Positions 27,839 through 37,173 of a DNA stretch of 64,000 nt are shown here, in pieces. Position numbers and translations under genes: made by a program. The stretch is from Vibrio neonatus (GTDB lineage: Bacteria; Pseudomonadota; Gammaproteobacteria; Enterobacterales; Vibrionaceae). The DNA lies in NCBI RefSeq assembly GCF_024346975.1, contig NZ_AP024886.1:868001-932000 (forward strand), in the 5' to 3' direction. How positions within the stretch are numbered: position 1 is the first letter of the stretch; every line of letters begins with the position of its first letter. Below the pieces are notes generated by a model. The model searched no databases and was not told where the DNA came from. It saw only the letters and a list, made by a program, of their open reading frames with translations.

Positions 27839-28243
27839 ATCTATCGCAAATTTTCTTTAATATTCAGACGTTAACTGATACATCCTCCATTGCATCACAT
27901 CGCATACGAATGTGTAGACGGTATTATTAGTTTCCATTTCTTAAACAGCCCGCTACACAAGGCTTGTACCCTATGCCGAATTGCTTCCTGAAACTGTGAT
28001 AGAAGTGTAATTAGGGAACATTGAATTAATGTAAATAAAATCATGTAATTACCGCTGCATAAAGCGCAATAACTCGAATAATTCAGAACGCATAACCTAA
28101 ATTCTGGCGCGATTTCCTTTGTCGGCTAAACCACACGCAAAAGTCGGGTTTTAAGTTTCAATAATTGCCTAGGCTTCATCCTTGCTTAAAAAAACAGCCT
28201 AACGTTAAAATCGCGAGCCATATTCAACTAAGTGCTTTGAACA
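27839..28243. other. Intergenic region between divergent helicase and ypdA genes
   Basis: About 400 bp holding both divergent promoters by position. I see no gene, repeat or clear operator in it. Confidence 0.4.
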
Positions 28244-29977
28244 ATGTATATTGAACAACTGATGATGTTACTAGCGGTCGTCGAGCGAGCCTCTTTGCTG
28301 TTAATGGCGCTGTATTTTCTGACTCATACGCAAATTTTTCAGGCCATCATTACTAAACAAAGTCGCAGTAGTATGGAACTGACCATACTGACGTTGTTTT
28401 TTACCCTCTTTGCGATTTTCAGCACTTATACCGGGGTTAATGTCGAAGGTTCGTTGGTGAACGTGCGTATTATCTCTATTGTTTCTGGCGGTATTTTGTT
28501 TGGCCCTTGGGTCGGTATTCCAGTAGGGCTAATTTCTGGTGTGCACCGTTATCTTATTGATCTAAATGGCCCCTCTTCGATTCCTTGCCTTATCACCAGT
28601 GTATTCGCCGGACTGTTAGCCTCGTGGGTACATATTCGAGCCAATTACGCTCACTATGCCAAATATGGCGTGTTGGTCGCCGCAATATGTGAAGTGATGA
28701 CCATGGGGTTAATTATCATTCTAAATGACGATAAAGTGCTGGCGTATTCGATTGTGCATGCCATTGCTCTACCTATGATCATCGGCGCTTTGTGCGTAAG
28801 TCTGATTATTAAGTGGCTACAAGATACCGAAAGTGAAAAAGATAAAGTCGCGGCCTATCAAGCCAAGCAAGCATTAAAAGTAGCGAACCAAACTCTGCCT
28901 TTCATTCGCCAAAATACGGGCGATGCCCTAAAGAAAGTGTGCGATATTATTCGCGCCGAAACCTATGCCGATGCGGTGGCAATTACCGATACTAAAGATG
29001 TGCAGGTGTATGTGGGCTATGGTGAAGAGCAGTTTTATAATCATCACACTCAGGTCAGTTTGATGACCTTAAAAGCGATTCAAAACAACACCATCATAGA
29101 AAGCAACGACATCCGCGAGCATGCCTTTCGTTCGTTGATGATTATCCCATTATCCGAAAATGGACAAGTCACTGGCACACTGAAAATCTTCTTTAGTAAG
29201 CCCCATCAAATTACACTATCGCTACATGAAATGGCGATTGGTTTATCACAACTTATCTCCACACAATTGGAAGTGGCTAAAGTTGAACAACTTAAAGTGA
29301 TGGCTAATGAAGCCGAGTTTGGTGCACTGCAAAACAAAATAAACCCGCACTTTTTGTTCAACACCTTAAATGCTATCTCAACACTTATTCGTATTGAACC
29401 AGATAGAGCTCGCGATTTAGTCGGTAAACTGGCCGGATTTATGCGCTTTAACCTAGAGAATGTGGCGGAAATGATTCCACTTGAAGCTGAACTGCAACAA
29501 GTCGACGACTATGTATCGATTGAAAAAGCCCGCTTTGGTACCAAGCTAACCGTACAATTTGATATCGATGATGTGGCTGTCTCTGTGCCACCTTTGATTA
29601 TTCAGCCGTTAGTGGAAAATGCCATCGGCCACGGCATAGTGCCAAAAGGCAGTGGCGGCACGGTAAGCATTTCGGTAAAACAGCAAGATGATCGCGTTAA
29701 AATCACCGTCTGTGATGATGGCGTAGGAATACCACAAACCGTAATAGATGGTGTGCAAGCCGGCACTTTAGATTCAAAGCGCATCGGTTTAAATAATGTG
29801 CATCAGCGCATTAAACTCTTGTATGGGCAAGGTTTGGATATTCAGCGCCTTAATTCTCTATTTCAGGATCAGGAGCTTCAAGATCAGGGGCTTCAAAACC
29901 AGAAGCGTCAAAATCCAGAGTCTCCAGTATCCGGTACTCAAATCTCATTCACTATTCCATTGGGAGCAACACTGTGA
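28244..29977 (+). CDS. ypdA: LytS/YpdA-type sensor histidine kinase
   Basis: 577 aa. The N-terminal membrane part with five to six helices (about 1-195) is a 5TMR-LYT domain; the stretch VEGSLVNVRII...SGGILFGPWVGI matches E. coli YpdA closely. A GAF domain follows (about 220-345), then a LytS-type His kinase domain with the phospho-His in NPHFLFNTLNAI (about 371), then a HATPase with ENAIGHG and DDGVGIP. YpdA senses extracellular pyruvate in E. coli. A 15-bp degenerate tandem repeat adds a Gln-rich loop (DQELQ/DQGLQ/NQKRQ) near the C-terminus. The gene overlaps ypdB by 4 bp (GTGA), and the transporter follows, which supports a pyruvate or small-acid sensing circuit. Confidence 0.9.
   Translation: MYIEQLMMLLAVVERASLLLMALYFLTHTQIFQAIITKQSRSSMELTILTLFFTLFAIFSTYTGVNVEGSLVNVRIISIVSGGILFGPWVGIPVGLISGVHRYLIDLNGPSSIPCLITSVFAGLLASWVHIRANYAHYAKYGVLVAAICEVMTMGLIIILNDDKVLAYSIVHAIALPMIIGALCVSLIIKWLQDTESEKDKVAAYQAKQALKVANQTLPFIRQNTGDALKKVCDIIRAETYADAVAITDTKDVQVYVGYGEEQFYNHHTQVSLMTLKAIQNNTIIESNDIREHAFRSLMIIPLSENGQVTGTLKIFFSKPHQITLSLHEMAIGLSQLISTQLEVAKVEQLKVMANEAEFGALQNKINPHFLFNTLNAISTLIRIEPDRARDLVGKLAGFMRFNLENVAEMIPLEAELQQVDDYVSIEKARFGTKLTVQFDIDDVAVSVPPLIIQPLVENAIGHGIVPKGSGGTVSISVKQQDDRVKITVCDDGVGIPQTVIDGVQAGTLDSKRIGLNNVHQRIKLLYGQGLDIQRLNSLFQDQELQDQGLQNQKRQNPESPVSGTQISFTIPLGATL
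29867..29926 (+). repeat. 15-bp degenerate tandem repeat in ypdA
   Basis: Four units (GATCAGGAGCTTCAA, GATCAGGGGCTTCAA, AACCAGAAGCGTCAA and a weaker fourth) keep the reading frame and encode five-residue Gln-rich repeats just before the final strand of the ATPase domain. Confidence 0.8.
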
Positions 29978-30693
29978 AAACCGCCATCGTAGTAGAAGAT
30001 GAATATTTGGCCTGTGAAGAGCTTAAATACTTAATTCGCAAATACAGCGACTTAAACATCATTGCTGAATTTAGCGATGGATTACAGGCATTGGAGTTTT
30101 TGCAATCCACACAGGTTGATGTGGCGTTTTTAGACATTAATATTCCTTCAATCAACGGCATGATTTTGGCTAAAAGCCTGTATAACTCTAAATCTCAGCC
30201 CGCCATTATTTTTACCACTGCCTATAAAGAGCACGCCGCTGAGGCCTTTGAAATTGAAGCCTTTGATTACCTGCTCAAGCCCTATACCGAAGATCGCGTC
30301 GAAAAAACACTGAATAAGCTCACCACTGAATTAGCCGATAGCGACGCACCGAGTCTAGCCTCTGACAGCAGCGTCAATCTGTATCAAGGTAGCCGTATTC
30401 GAGTCATTGAAGTCAACGATATTCTGTTTGCCTCGGCCAACGGTAAAATCACCGATATCGAAACCCTACACGGCGCGTTTACCTCGCCGATGATGCTCAG
30501 TGAATTTGTAGAAAAAGTCGATAACGCTAAATTCTTTAAAGCGCACCGCTCTTATTGGGTAAACTTAGAAAAAATAGAAGAAATCACCCCGTGGCACAGC
30601 GGTACTTATCGTTTGAAATGCAAAGGCGTAGCGACACAAATTCCAGTGAGTCGCTCTAATATCAAAGAGTTTCGTGAACGTATGGGCTTGTAA
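29974..30693 (+). CDS. ypdB: LytTR-type response regulator YpdB
   Basis: 239 aa from a GTG start overlapping the ypdA stop. The receiver domain (about 1-120) has the acidic pair EDE, the phospho-Asp in VDVAFLDINIPSING (about 49) and the Lys in FDYLLKPYT (about 103). The LytTR DNA-binding domain (about 135-235) ends with FKAHRSYWVN and IPVSRSNIKEF. YpdB activates yhjX in E. coli by binding direct repeats. Repeats of that kind lie before the next gene, so the circuit seems conserved. Confidence 0.92.
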   Translation: MKTAIVVEDEYLACEELKYLIRKYSDLNIIAEFSDGLQALEFLQSTQVDVAFLDINIPSINGMILAKSLYNSKSQPAIIFTTAYKEHAAEAFEIEAFDYLLKPYTEDRVEKTLNKLTTELADSDAPSLASDSSVNLYQGSRIRVIEVNDILFASANGKITDIETLHGAFTSPMMLSEFVEKVDNAKFFKAHRSYWVNLEKIEEITPWHSGTYRLKCKGVATQIPVSRSNIKEFRERMGL

Positions 30694-30708
30694 TTCATTC
30701 CGTATTTT

Positions 30709-30739
30709 TGCATTTCATTCTCACATTGATACAGTTCAT
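30709..30739 (+). promoter_or_regulatory. YpdB-type direct repeat upstream of YhjX-like gene
   Basis: TGCATTTCAT (30709-30718) matches the E. coli YpdB box GGCATTTCAT at nine of ten bases. TACAGTTCAT (30730-30739), exactly 11 bp further, matches at seven of ten. The spacing equals that known for the yhjX promoter. Confidence 0.65.
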
Positions 30740-30819
30740 TTTCTATCATCCCCTTGCCATTGAAGCCTTAAAAATAATCTCTTAATTTACACGCAATTGA
30801 TTTATTTTTGAGGCATCTC

Positions 30820-32016
30820 ATGAGCACTACTCTTCGCTCTCGCGACAAATGGTCGACGTTACTCGGCACCGTTTTAATTGAATTTGCATTAGGCTCTGTT
30901 TACACATGGAGCTTATTTAACGCCCATCTGGCAGACAAATTGGACGAACCCGTTAAGCAAGTGGCGTTCTCATTTGGTCTGCTCAGCCTTGCACTAGCGG
31001 TCGCATCATCGCTATCGGGTAAACTACAAGAACGCTTTGGTATCAAAAAAGTCATCGCGTTTTCTGGGCTGTTGCTTGGGGCGAGTCTGTACCTTACCTC
31101 TGTTGCTTCTAGCTTAACTGCGCTTTATGTGTGCGCGGGTTTCCTCGTGGGTTTTGCCGACGGTACTGGCTATCTGTTGGCCCTCACCAACTGCATTAAG
31201 TTCTTCCCTAACAACAAAGGCATTGCGTCTGCCTGCGCGATTGGCGCGTACGGTTTGGGCAGTCTGGGCTTTAAATACATTAATATGTATTCACTGACTC
31301 ACTTTGGTTTGTCGTACTCATTTGAAGTATGGGGCGTCACTGCAATGGTACTCGTGTTAATTGGCGCTATGTTAGTGAAAGATGCGCCAAAACAAACTGC
31401 GCAAAACAGCGCGAATGCTGAATCTCATCACCATTTAACTCTGCAAGAAGCGCTCAAGAAACCTCAGTTTTACATGCTAGCGCTGATGTTTACCACTGTA
31501 TGTATGTCGGGCTTATACGCTATCGGGATTGCCAAAGACATCGGTCAAAACTACGTACACCTATCCATGGACATCGCCGCAACTGCCGTCTCTGTGATCG
31601 CCGTTGCCAACTTAGGCGGACGTGTCGTACTTGGGGTACTATCAGACAAAATTACACGCGTGTACGTCATTACCATTGCATTGGTTATCTGCCTTGCTGG
31701 GGTGAGCGTTCTAATGTTCATTCCGCCAACACAAAATACCTTCTATTGGTCACTGGCCTGTATTGCATTTAGCTTTGGCGGAACCATCACCGTATATCCG
31801 TCTTTGGTGAGCGACTTCTTTGGCTTAGAACATGTTGCGAAAAACTACGGCTTAATTTACCTAGGTTTTGGTATCGGCAGTTTTGCAGGTTCGGTTATTG
31901 CCTCACTATTTGGCGGATTCTTAGCCACCTTCCACGTAATGTTGGCGCTTATTTTGGTTTCGATTGTGCTCTCTATCATTATCAAAAAACCAAACCGTCA
32001 GCTTGCGATCGCTTAA
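30820..32016 (+). CDS. yhjX: MFS transporter, oxalate/formate antiporter-like (YhjX-type)
   Basis: 398 aa from the ATG at 30820, preceded by GAGG at 7 bases; a TTG start at 30808 would be longer but is less likely. Twelve hydrophobic helices form an MFS transporter of the OFA family. The N-terminal block TVLIEFALGSVYTWSLFNAHL matches YhjX and OxlT relatives. YhjX is the target of YpdAB and is thought to move pyruvate or a related small acid. It follows the two-component genes with a YpdB-like repeat in its promoter. Confidence 0.88.
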   Translation: MSTTLRSRDKWSTLLGTVLIEFALGSVYTWSLFNAHLADKLDEPVKQVAFSFGLLSLALAVASSLSGKLQERFGIKKVIAFSGLLLGASLYLTSVASSLTALYVCAGFLVGFADGTGYLLALTNCIKFFPNNKGIASACAIGAYGLGSLGFKYINMYSLTHFGLSYSFEVWGVTAMVLVLIGAMLVKDAPKQTAQNSANAESHHHLTLQEALKKPQFYMLALMFTTVCMSGLYAIGIAKDIGQNYVHLSMDIAATAVSVIAVANLGGRVVLGVLSDKITRVYVITIALVICLAGVSVLMFIPPTQNTFYWSLACIAFSFGGTITVYPSLVSDFFGLEHVAKNYGLIYLGFGIGSFAGSVIASLFGGFLATFHVMLALILVSIVLSIIIKKPNRQLAIA

Positions 32017-32057
32017 TTGGGTTTAGGCTTAATCAGGCCTAGGCTGAATATAAAGAG

Positions 32058-32085
32058 AAAGCCAGTGCACGTGCACTGGCTTTTT
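32058..32085. terminator. Bidirectional terminator between yhjX-like and DUF3299 genes
   Basis: AAAGCCAGTGCAC directly meets GTGCACTGGCTTT, a perfect palindrome with T-run, between two convergent genes. Confidence 0.88.
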
Positions 32086-32111
32086 GTTGTCATGGATTTT
32101 TATGCCTGCTA

Positions 32112-32765
32112 TCAATGGTAATCCATCACCATAGAAGCCTGTAACTGATAGCCCATCGAAATATTGCTCGTGCCATCTACGATATAGACATCCTCTGTGG
32201 TTAATGAGGATTGCATTACGCCTTCCACCCACACGGGATATTGCACCGTTCGCATAGCGTAGCCTTTGGTATATGACACTCGCACAATTTGATTGGCAGG
32301 CGGAGGAGGCATATGAATGCACGCCCCTGCCACTGGCACCAATAAAAACTCAGTGGCGACCATGGCATCAGAGAATTGAATGGGCACTAAAAATCCGGGG
32401 ATGCGCACGTTTTTACCATCAAATTCGGTGGTAAGAGACTGTGAGGCGAGTTTTTGCGCTTCAATGTACGCCTCACGCATTTTTAGCAGTTCAATGGCAT
32501 CAATATTGTCTTGCTTGAGCTCTGCTAGCAGCGCCGTTAGCTGTTCTTCATCTGCGGGCTCAGTGGAGTGCATCAAAGTAAACACGTTTTGTATTTTACT
32601 TAAATGCTCACGACTCAGCTCTGGAAGCACAATAGGATTGGGCTCAGCCGCAGGTCTTAGGTTATCCCAATCGACTGTAATGGCAGTGCTGGCAATCGCA
32701 CTATTGGCAAATACGTTTAAAGTGAACAACAAAAATAGAAGACAAATACACTTTTTAACATCCAT
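32112..32765 (-). CDS. DUF3299 exported protein
   Basis: 217 aa. A signal peptide of about 25 residues ends ANSAIAS. The C-terminal half fits DUF3299: GKNVRIPGFLVPIQ, then FLLVPVAGACIHMPPPPANQIV. The Cys-x-His with a poly-Pro turn suggests a metal or thiol site, but the function is unknown. Such proteins are often found near ABC exporters of the MacB type in Vibrio; none is seen here. It is single, minus strand, convergent with the yhjX-like gene. Confidence 0.75.
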   Translation of the reverse strand: MDVKKCICLLFLLFTLNVFANSAIASTAITVDWDNLRPAAEPNPIVLPELSREHLSKIQNVFTLMHSTEPADEEQLTALLAELKQDNIDAIELLKMREAYIEAQKLASQSLTTEFDGKNVRIPGFLVPIQFSDAMVATEFLLVPVAGACIHMPPPPANQIVRVSYTKGYAMRTVQYPVWVEGVMQSSLTTEDVYIVDGTSNISMGYQLQASMVMDYH

Positions 32766-32934
32766 GTTGACTACTTATATCCTTAAATAACTGTGTTAAC
32801 GTCATTGAGCTAATCAGCAGGTCTATCGACTGGCTAACACATAACCTTGCAAGCCGATAAACCTGATATTGATTTACCTTTGTCTAAGTCACCCTTGCTT
32901 AAAGCTACCCTTGCTTAAGCTACCGTTATTTAGC

Positions 32935-34329
32935 CTATAAGGTATTTTTGTAAATCACGCCATCTTTCATGATCAGCTGAATAGTCTCTGGACTGTCCAC
33001 ACGTTTTTCCGCGCCAAACCATTTATCACCTGTACCCACCACTGAAAAGTCTTGCAGTGGGTTGCCATCCAGTAGCAATACATCGGCATACGCTCCTACT
33101 TCAATCACACCTAATTTTGCCTCTGGGTAAGGGTTAGTGAAGTCGCCCGTTAGCGTGGCAATTTCACCGCCGATTGAGGTCAAGGTTTTTAATGATTCAT
33201 ACGGGCCAAAAAAGTCATTGTTAAGCTTTTTCTCGTAGGCAATTTGGATATTACAAGCGTCGACAGAGCCTACACAGTCGGTTTGAAAACCGCGCTTAAC
33301 CGGACACTTTTTCATGTTCGGAATGTAGTTTTTAAAAGACTCGGTAGCAGACTTCGCTTTGCGATAACTCGAAGGGACGTTTTTAATGGCGGGGATATCC
33401 ATCAGGCCCGGATCAAAAGCGGTTAAGTTGGTGGTGATATACGCACCTTTGTCGTTCATCACCTCGGCAATCTCACAGTCAAACGAAAAGCCATGCTCAA
33501 TGGACATGACGCCCGCATCAAGTGCGCCTAAAATGGCTTCTTTACGGTAAGAGTGCGCCATTACGTAACTGCCGTAGCTTTCAGCCACCGCGACCGCCGC
33601 AGATAATTCTTCTGGTGAACCTGCAAGTAATTGCCATGGGTCAAACGCTGAGACTACGCCGCCAGATTGCATGTATTTGAGCTGAGTGGCGCCCATGCGA
33701 AAGTTATTACGCGCGTATTTTTTAACATCCCCTACGCTATCTACCTCTTGCGCCATATTCAGGCGAGTAAAGTTCGACTCTTGACCTACTGGTGCAGAAT
33801 AGTTGGCAAAATCAGCGTGCCCTCCGCGAGTACTCAAAAAGGCGCCTGACGGATAATAACGCGGTCCAATAATCTCACCGGCATCAATGGCGCGGCGCAA
33901 GCCACCATTTGCACCGCCAGCATCTCGCACTGTGGTAAAGCCTTGCATAAGATACATTTGCGCCATGCGCGAGCCGTGTATGGCAAAGTCTTCCCAGGTT
34001 TTACCTGACTCCATCGCTGGCAAACTTGGGCCCATTAACATTAAGTGAGCGTGGTTTTCAATAAAGCCTGGAGTGAGCGTTTTTCCCTTACCATCAATTA
34101 TAAGTGCATCGTCACGGACAGTAATTTCGTCGCCAGAAATGCTTTTGATTTTATTCCCTTCAATCAAAACATGATGATTTTCATACAGTTTGTTTTCTGT
34201 ACCATTAAAAATATCTACATTTTTAAATACCGTCTGCGGCAGCGGCGCTTGTTCAGTAGCCGCTTGTTCAGTAGCCAACGCCATAGAGGTCATCAGCGCG
34301 AGTGTTGATGTTAATACAACTTTTTTCAT
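32935..34329 (-). CDS. Periplasmic metal-dependent amidohydrolase (imidazolonepropionase/prolidase-like)
   Basis: 464 aa with a signal peptide (about 1-19, ending ALA), so exported. The amidohydrolase fold covers the rest. Metal-ligand motifs: PGFIENHAHL (His-x-His, about 90), a Lys candidate in ATQLKYMQSGG (about 219), His in VMAHSYRK (about 256), His in SIEHGFSFD (about 278) and Asp in LTGDF (about 395). The C-terminal VGAYADVLLLDGNPLQDF is typical of the imidazolonepropionase-like and Xaa-Pro dipeptidase group. The substrate is not clear; a cyclic amide, a dipeptide or an organophosphate-like ester are all possible. Confidence 0.85.
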   Translation of the reverse strand: MKKVVLTSTLALMTSMALATEQAATEQAPLPQTVFKNVDIFNGTENKLYENHHVLIEGNKIKSISGDEITVRDDALIIDGKGKTLTPGFIENHAHLMLMGPSLPAMESGKTWEDFAIHGSRMAQMYLMQGFTTVRDAGGANGGLRRAIDAGEIIGPRYYPSGAFLSTRGGHADFANYSAPVGQESNFTRLNMAQEVDSVGDVKKYARNNFRMGATQLKYMQSGGVVSAFDPWQLLAGSPEELSAAVAVAESYGSYVMAHSYRKEAILGALDAGVMSIEHGFSFDCEIAEVMNDKGAYITTNLTAFDPGLMDIPAIKNVPSSYRKAKSATESFKNYIPNMKKCPVKRGFQTDCVGSVDACNIQIAYEKKLNNDFFGPYESLKTLTSIGGEIATLTGDFTNPYPEAKLGVIEVGAYADVLLLDGNPLQDFSVVGTGDKWFGAEKRVDSPETIQLIMKDGVIYKNTL

Positions 34330-34605
34330 TCATAAATCCTTCTATGAAAAATAACTTAAGTTTTGGGGGACACAGCTAAGCTGTACTAAAGAAAAAGTTT
34401 AGTTGTATTTTGAGCTTTGAATGGTTTATTTTTCAGAGAAAGTTCAATTATTTCAATCACAAGAGAGTTATGTGAGTAGGTTCTCAATAATTGGTGAAAG
34501 GTTAGAGGTGTTACGCTACTTCAATACTATTTAGAAAAGAGATGCATAACAAAATCTGCATATAAAGAGTATTAAAGTAGCGCTAATAGAAGGCTTATAG
34601 AATCA

Positions 34606-35601
34606 CTATGAAAAAATCGGGGACATCCCATAGCTAGGTATCACTATCAGTAACACCCCAAGCACGATCAAAAAGAGTCCGGCCAGACATTTCACTAATG
34701 TTGGCAATACAACGCTGATACTAGAACGCGTTGATTTGGTGTAATACTGGATAAATTTTCGTCCGGTGACCGTTAAAAAAGCGATACTGGACGTGGTTAT
34801 GGCTGTGCCTATCGCCATTAAAAAAGCGCCGATGACCCCAAGCCAATACAGATGCGTTAAGTTTGCAAAGAACAGCACTAAGATAGCTCCAGAGCACGGT
34901 CTTAACCCTATACTCAAGATAATCATTAAGTACTCTTTCGGCTTCGAGATAGTATTTAATTCAGCAGCATTCGCTGAGTGTTTGTGCCCGCAAGCACAGT
35001 TGTCGCCATGTTGATGATGCTGATTGGCTTTACTCGACGCATACAGATACTTAACCGCGCTATAGATAAGCTGAATGCCCAATAGAGCTACCAATACGCC
35101 GCTGTAGGTGGCTAATTCACTGACTGTGGTATTGAGCTTGCGCATAGTTTGATGAAACACAAAAACAAACGTGCTGACCAAACCTACCGCAACAAGTGCC
35201 TGCACAACCGCAGAACACATGGTGATAAAGATGCCCGCTTTAAGTCGCGTTTCATTGGTTGCCAAATAGGTGCTGACCACCACTTTGCCATGCCCAGGGC
35301 CTAACGAGTGCAACATCCCATATAAAAAGCACACGCCTAATATAATGAAATCAGCTTTGCTATCACCGCTATAAAACTGCTCCGTCAGATAATCCAATGA
35401 CTCTTTTTGCAGATGGATGCTGTTGAGTAAAATGACTGGCCACAAAAACCATAACGCCACAACAACAAGTGCCAACACGACAGCAATCACCAGCATAGAT
35501 TTAGACATGCTCACTTTTGCTTGAGCCAGTGGTGCAGATAGTGGCTTTTGTTGAAAAATCGGCTGCGATACCTCAAGGGGAGTGATTTTATTTATTTTCA
35601 T
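34606..35601 (-). CDS. NicO/RcnA-family nickel/cobalt (metal) transporter
   Basis: 331 aa with six to seven hydrophobic segments. The NicO signature HSLGPGHGKVVVSTY (His and Asp/His metal ligands) lies at about residue 93. A His/Cys-rich cytosolic loop HHQHGDNCACGHKH (about 196-209) follows, and later the LRPCSGAILVLFF helix, which repeats the family motif. It overlaps the DUF1007 gene by 4 bp (ATGA), as in many DUF1007-NicO pairs. It closes an operon headed by Znu-type genes under a Zur-like box, so zinc, or metal balance during zinc hunger, is a better guess than simple nickel export. Confidence 0.85.
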   Translation of the reverse strand: MKINKITPLEVSQPIFQQKPLSAPLAQAKVSMSKSMLVIAVVLALVVVALWFLWPVILLNSIHLQKESLDYLTEQFYSGDSKADFIILGVCFLYGMLHSLGPGHGKVVVSTYLATNETRLKAGIFITMCSAVVQALVAVGLVSTFVFVFHQTMRKLNTTVSELATYSGVLVALLGIQLIYSAVKYLYASSKANQHHQHGDNCACGHKHSANAAELNTISKPKEYLMIILSIGLRPCSGAILVLFFANLTHLYWLGVIGAFLMAIGTAITTSSIAFLTVTGRKFIQYYTKSTRSSISVVLPTLVKCLAGLFLIVLGVLLIVIPSYGMSPIFS

Positions 35602-36260
35602 TTTGGCAACTGTCCATGTTTACAACTAAAGCTCAGTGTTTGGGTAAATACTTTGCCCAATTGGGTATCAGGAGTAGCGTCAACGGGTATCGACATGGCT
35701 TTATTGACTTGCGAAGCCGTTGGATGCGGCTCAATCAAAGATGAAGAGCAATAAGGGGCAAGAGTACTGGCAAATTGTACGTCACTAGCGGCTCGCCAAG
35801 ACATATCCACATAATAAGAAGGGTCAAAAATACGCAAAGCGAGCTTTTTGCCATCAAATAGATAAGGTTTGTTTAACAGCAAGGTAAAGCTCAAAATCGC
35901 TTTGCCTTTAACTTCCTTTAACTTCGCATCAGTGACTTGTTGATATTTGAAAGAGTGTTTGCCTTCATCTAAATAAGTGAAGTCATGTGAAGGCCGCATG
36001 TTATCAATCACAGAGGCTGAAATTGTGTTCAACGTCTGTTGTCGATGTTCGGGCGACATATCTTCACCATCGAACAAATACGCAGTCGTCATCCTATCAA
36101 ACGTCCATTCCATCTTAAAACCATCAATAGCTTGGCTATTGCCTAGTATTTGCGTCTTAGTATCTATCCACGAGTGCGGATGAGCCACAGCTGACTGGCA
36201 AAATAGCCACAGCAACAGGGTAACTAATACAGTTCGGAATGTCGGTTTGATAGGATGCAT
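35598..36260 (-). CDS. DUF1007 exported metal-related protein
   Basis: 220 aa. Signal peptide (about 1-26, ending AVA), and the mature chain starts HPHSWID, with two His residues at the very N-terminus that could bind metal. DUF1007 proteins are nearly always coupled with NicO-type permeases, and an exposed His-x-His at the mature N-terminus resembles that of copper or zinc carriers. It starts 7 bp after znuA and overlaps the NicO gene. It is probably a periplasmic metal-binding partner of the permease. Confidence 0.8.
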   Translation of the reverse strand: MHPIKPTFRTVLVTLLLWLFCQSAVAHPHSWIDTKTQILGNSQAIDGFKMEWTFDRMTTAYLFDGEDMSPEHRQQTLNTISASVIDNMRPSHDFTYLDEGKHSFKYQQVTDAKLKEVKGKAILSFTLLLNKPYLFDGKKLALRIFDPSYYVDMSWRAASDVQFASTLAPYCSSSLIEPHPTASQVNKAMSIPVDATPDTQLGKVFTQTLSFSCKHGQLPK

Positions 36261-36267
36261 ATTGTAC

Positions 36268-37143
36268 CTACTTCATGCTATTGGCGATAACAGTTACGTT
36301 ATGTTTAAAGGCTTTCGCGTAAGTATTTGCCTCGTCAGTCAAAGACAGTGCTTCTGGGTACAGCTCACCGCCCTCTTTCGCGCCACTTGCCGCCGCCACT
36401 TGCTTAACTAAACGCGGGTCGGTTTGGTCTTCCATAAAGTAAACTTTTACTCCTTCAGATTTGATCTGATTGATAAGTTCAGCAATATGTTGAGCACTGG
36501 CTTCAGACTCTGTTGAGTAGCCTTGTGGTGCTAGGAAATCCACATTGTATTGCGCGCCAAAATAACCAAACGCGTCATGGCTAGTCAGCACTTTGCGTTT
36601 TTCTCTTGGAATGGCGTTGAACGTAGTTACGGCCCAGTCATTAAGATCAGACAATTGTTTGATGTACTGCTCGCCGTGCTGCTTAAAGTAATCTGCATCT
36701 TCCGGATCTGCTTTGATCAACGCATTCATTACGTTAGTGGCGTACGTTACACCGTTTGCCATGCTGTTCCATGCGTGAGGATCAATGATCTTTTCACCAT
36801 CATCAATCATGCTACGAGTTTGAATGCCGTTCGATGCAGTCACGACCTCGCCTTTATAGCCAGAGGCTTTTACTAAGCGATCCATCCAACCTTCTAAGCC
36901 CAAGCCGCTAACAAATACAACGTCAGCTTTGTTTAAAGTCACGCTGTCTTGCGGTGCAGGAGAAAATGAATGAGGGTCGCTTTCAGCGCCAATTAAAGTG
37001 GTTACCTGCACGTGTTCGCCGCCAACTTGCTGCACGATATCACCCAATACAGAGAAGCTCGCCACTGCATTGACTGTTCCCGCCATAGCGGTGCTGCTTG
37101 CTGCAATAGCCAAAGTGACACTTGCAAGTTTTAATAGTTTCAT
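36268..37143 (-). CDS. znuA: Metal ABC transporter substrate-binding protein (ZnuA-type)
   Basis: 291 aa from the ATG at 37143, which has AGGAAA before it and starts a normal signal peptide (MKLLKLASVTLAIAAS...AMA). The longer in-frame start at 37170 would spoil the signal. Cluster A-I fold with the expected metal ligands: His in DPHSFSP, His in DPHAWNS, His in HDAFGYFG, Asp in EDQTDPR. It lacks the long His-rich loop seen in many ZnuA proteins, so manganese is possible by sequence; the Zur-like operator argues for zinc. It works with the ZnuB/ZnuC genes directly upstream. Confidence 0.85.
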   Translation of the reverse strand: MKLLKLASVTLAIAASSTAMAGTVNAVASFSVLGDIVQQVGGEHVQVTTLIGAESDPHSFSPAPQDSVTLNKADVVFVSGLGLEGWMDRLVKASGYKGEVVTASNGIQTRSMIDDGEKIIDPHAWNSMANGVTYATNVMNALIKADPEDADYFKQHGEQYIKQLSDLNDWAVTTFNAIPREKRKVLTSHDAFGYFGAQYNVDFLAPQGYSTESEASAQHIAELINQIKSEGVKVYFMEDQTDPRLVKQVAAASGAKEGGELYPEALSLTDEANTYAKAFKHNVTVIANSMK

Positions 37144-37173
37144 TGGGGGTTTCCTAATAAGTAATGACATCCA

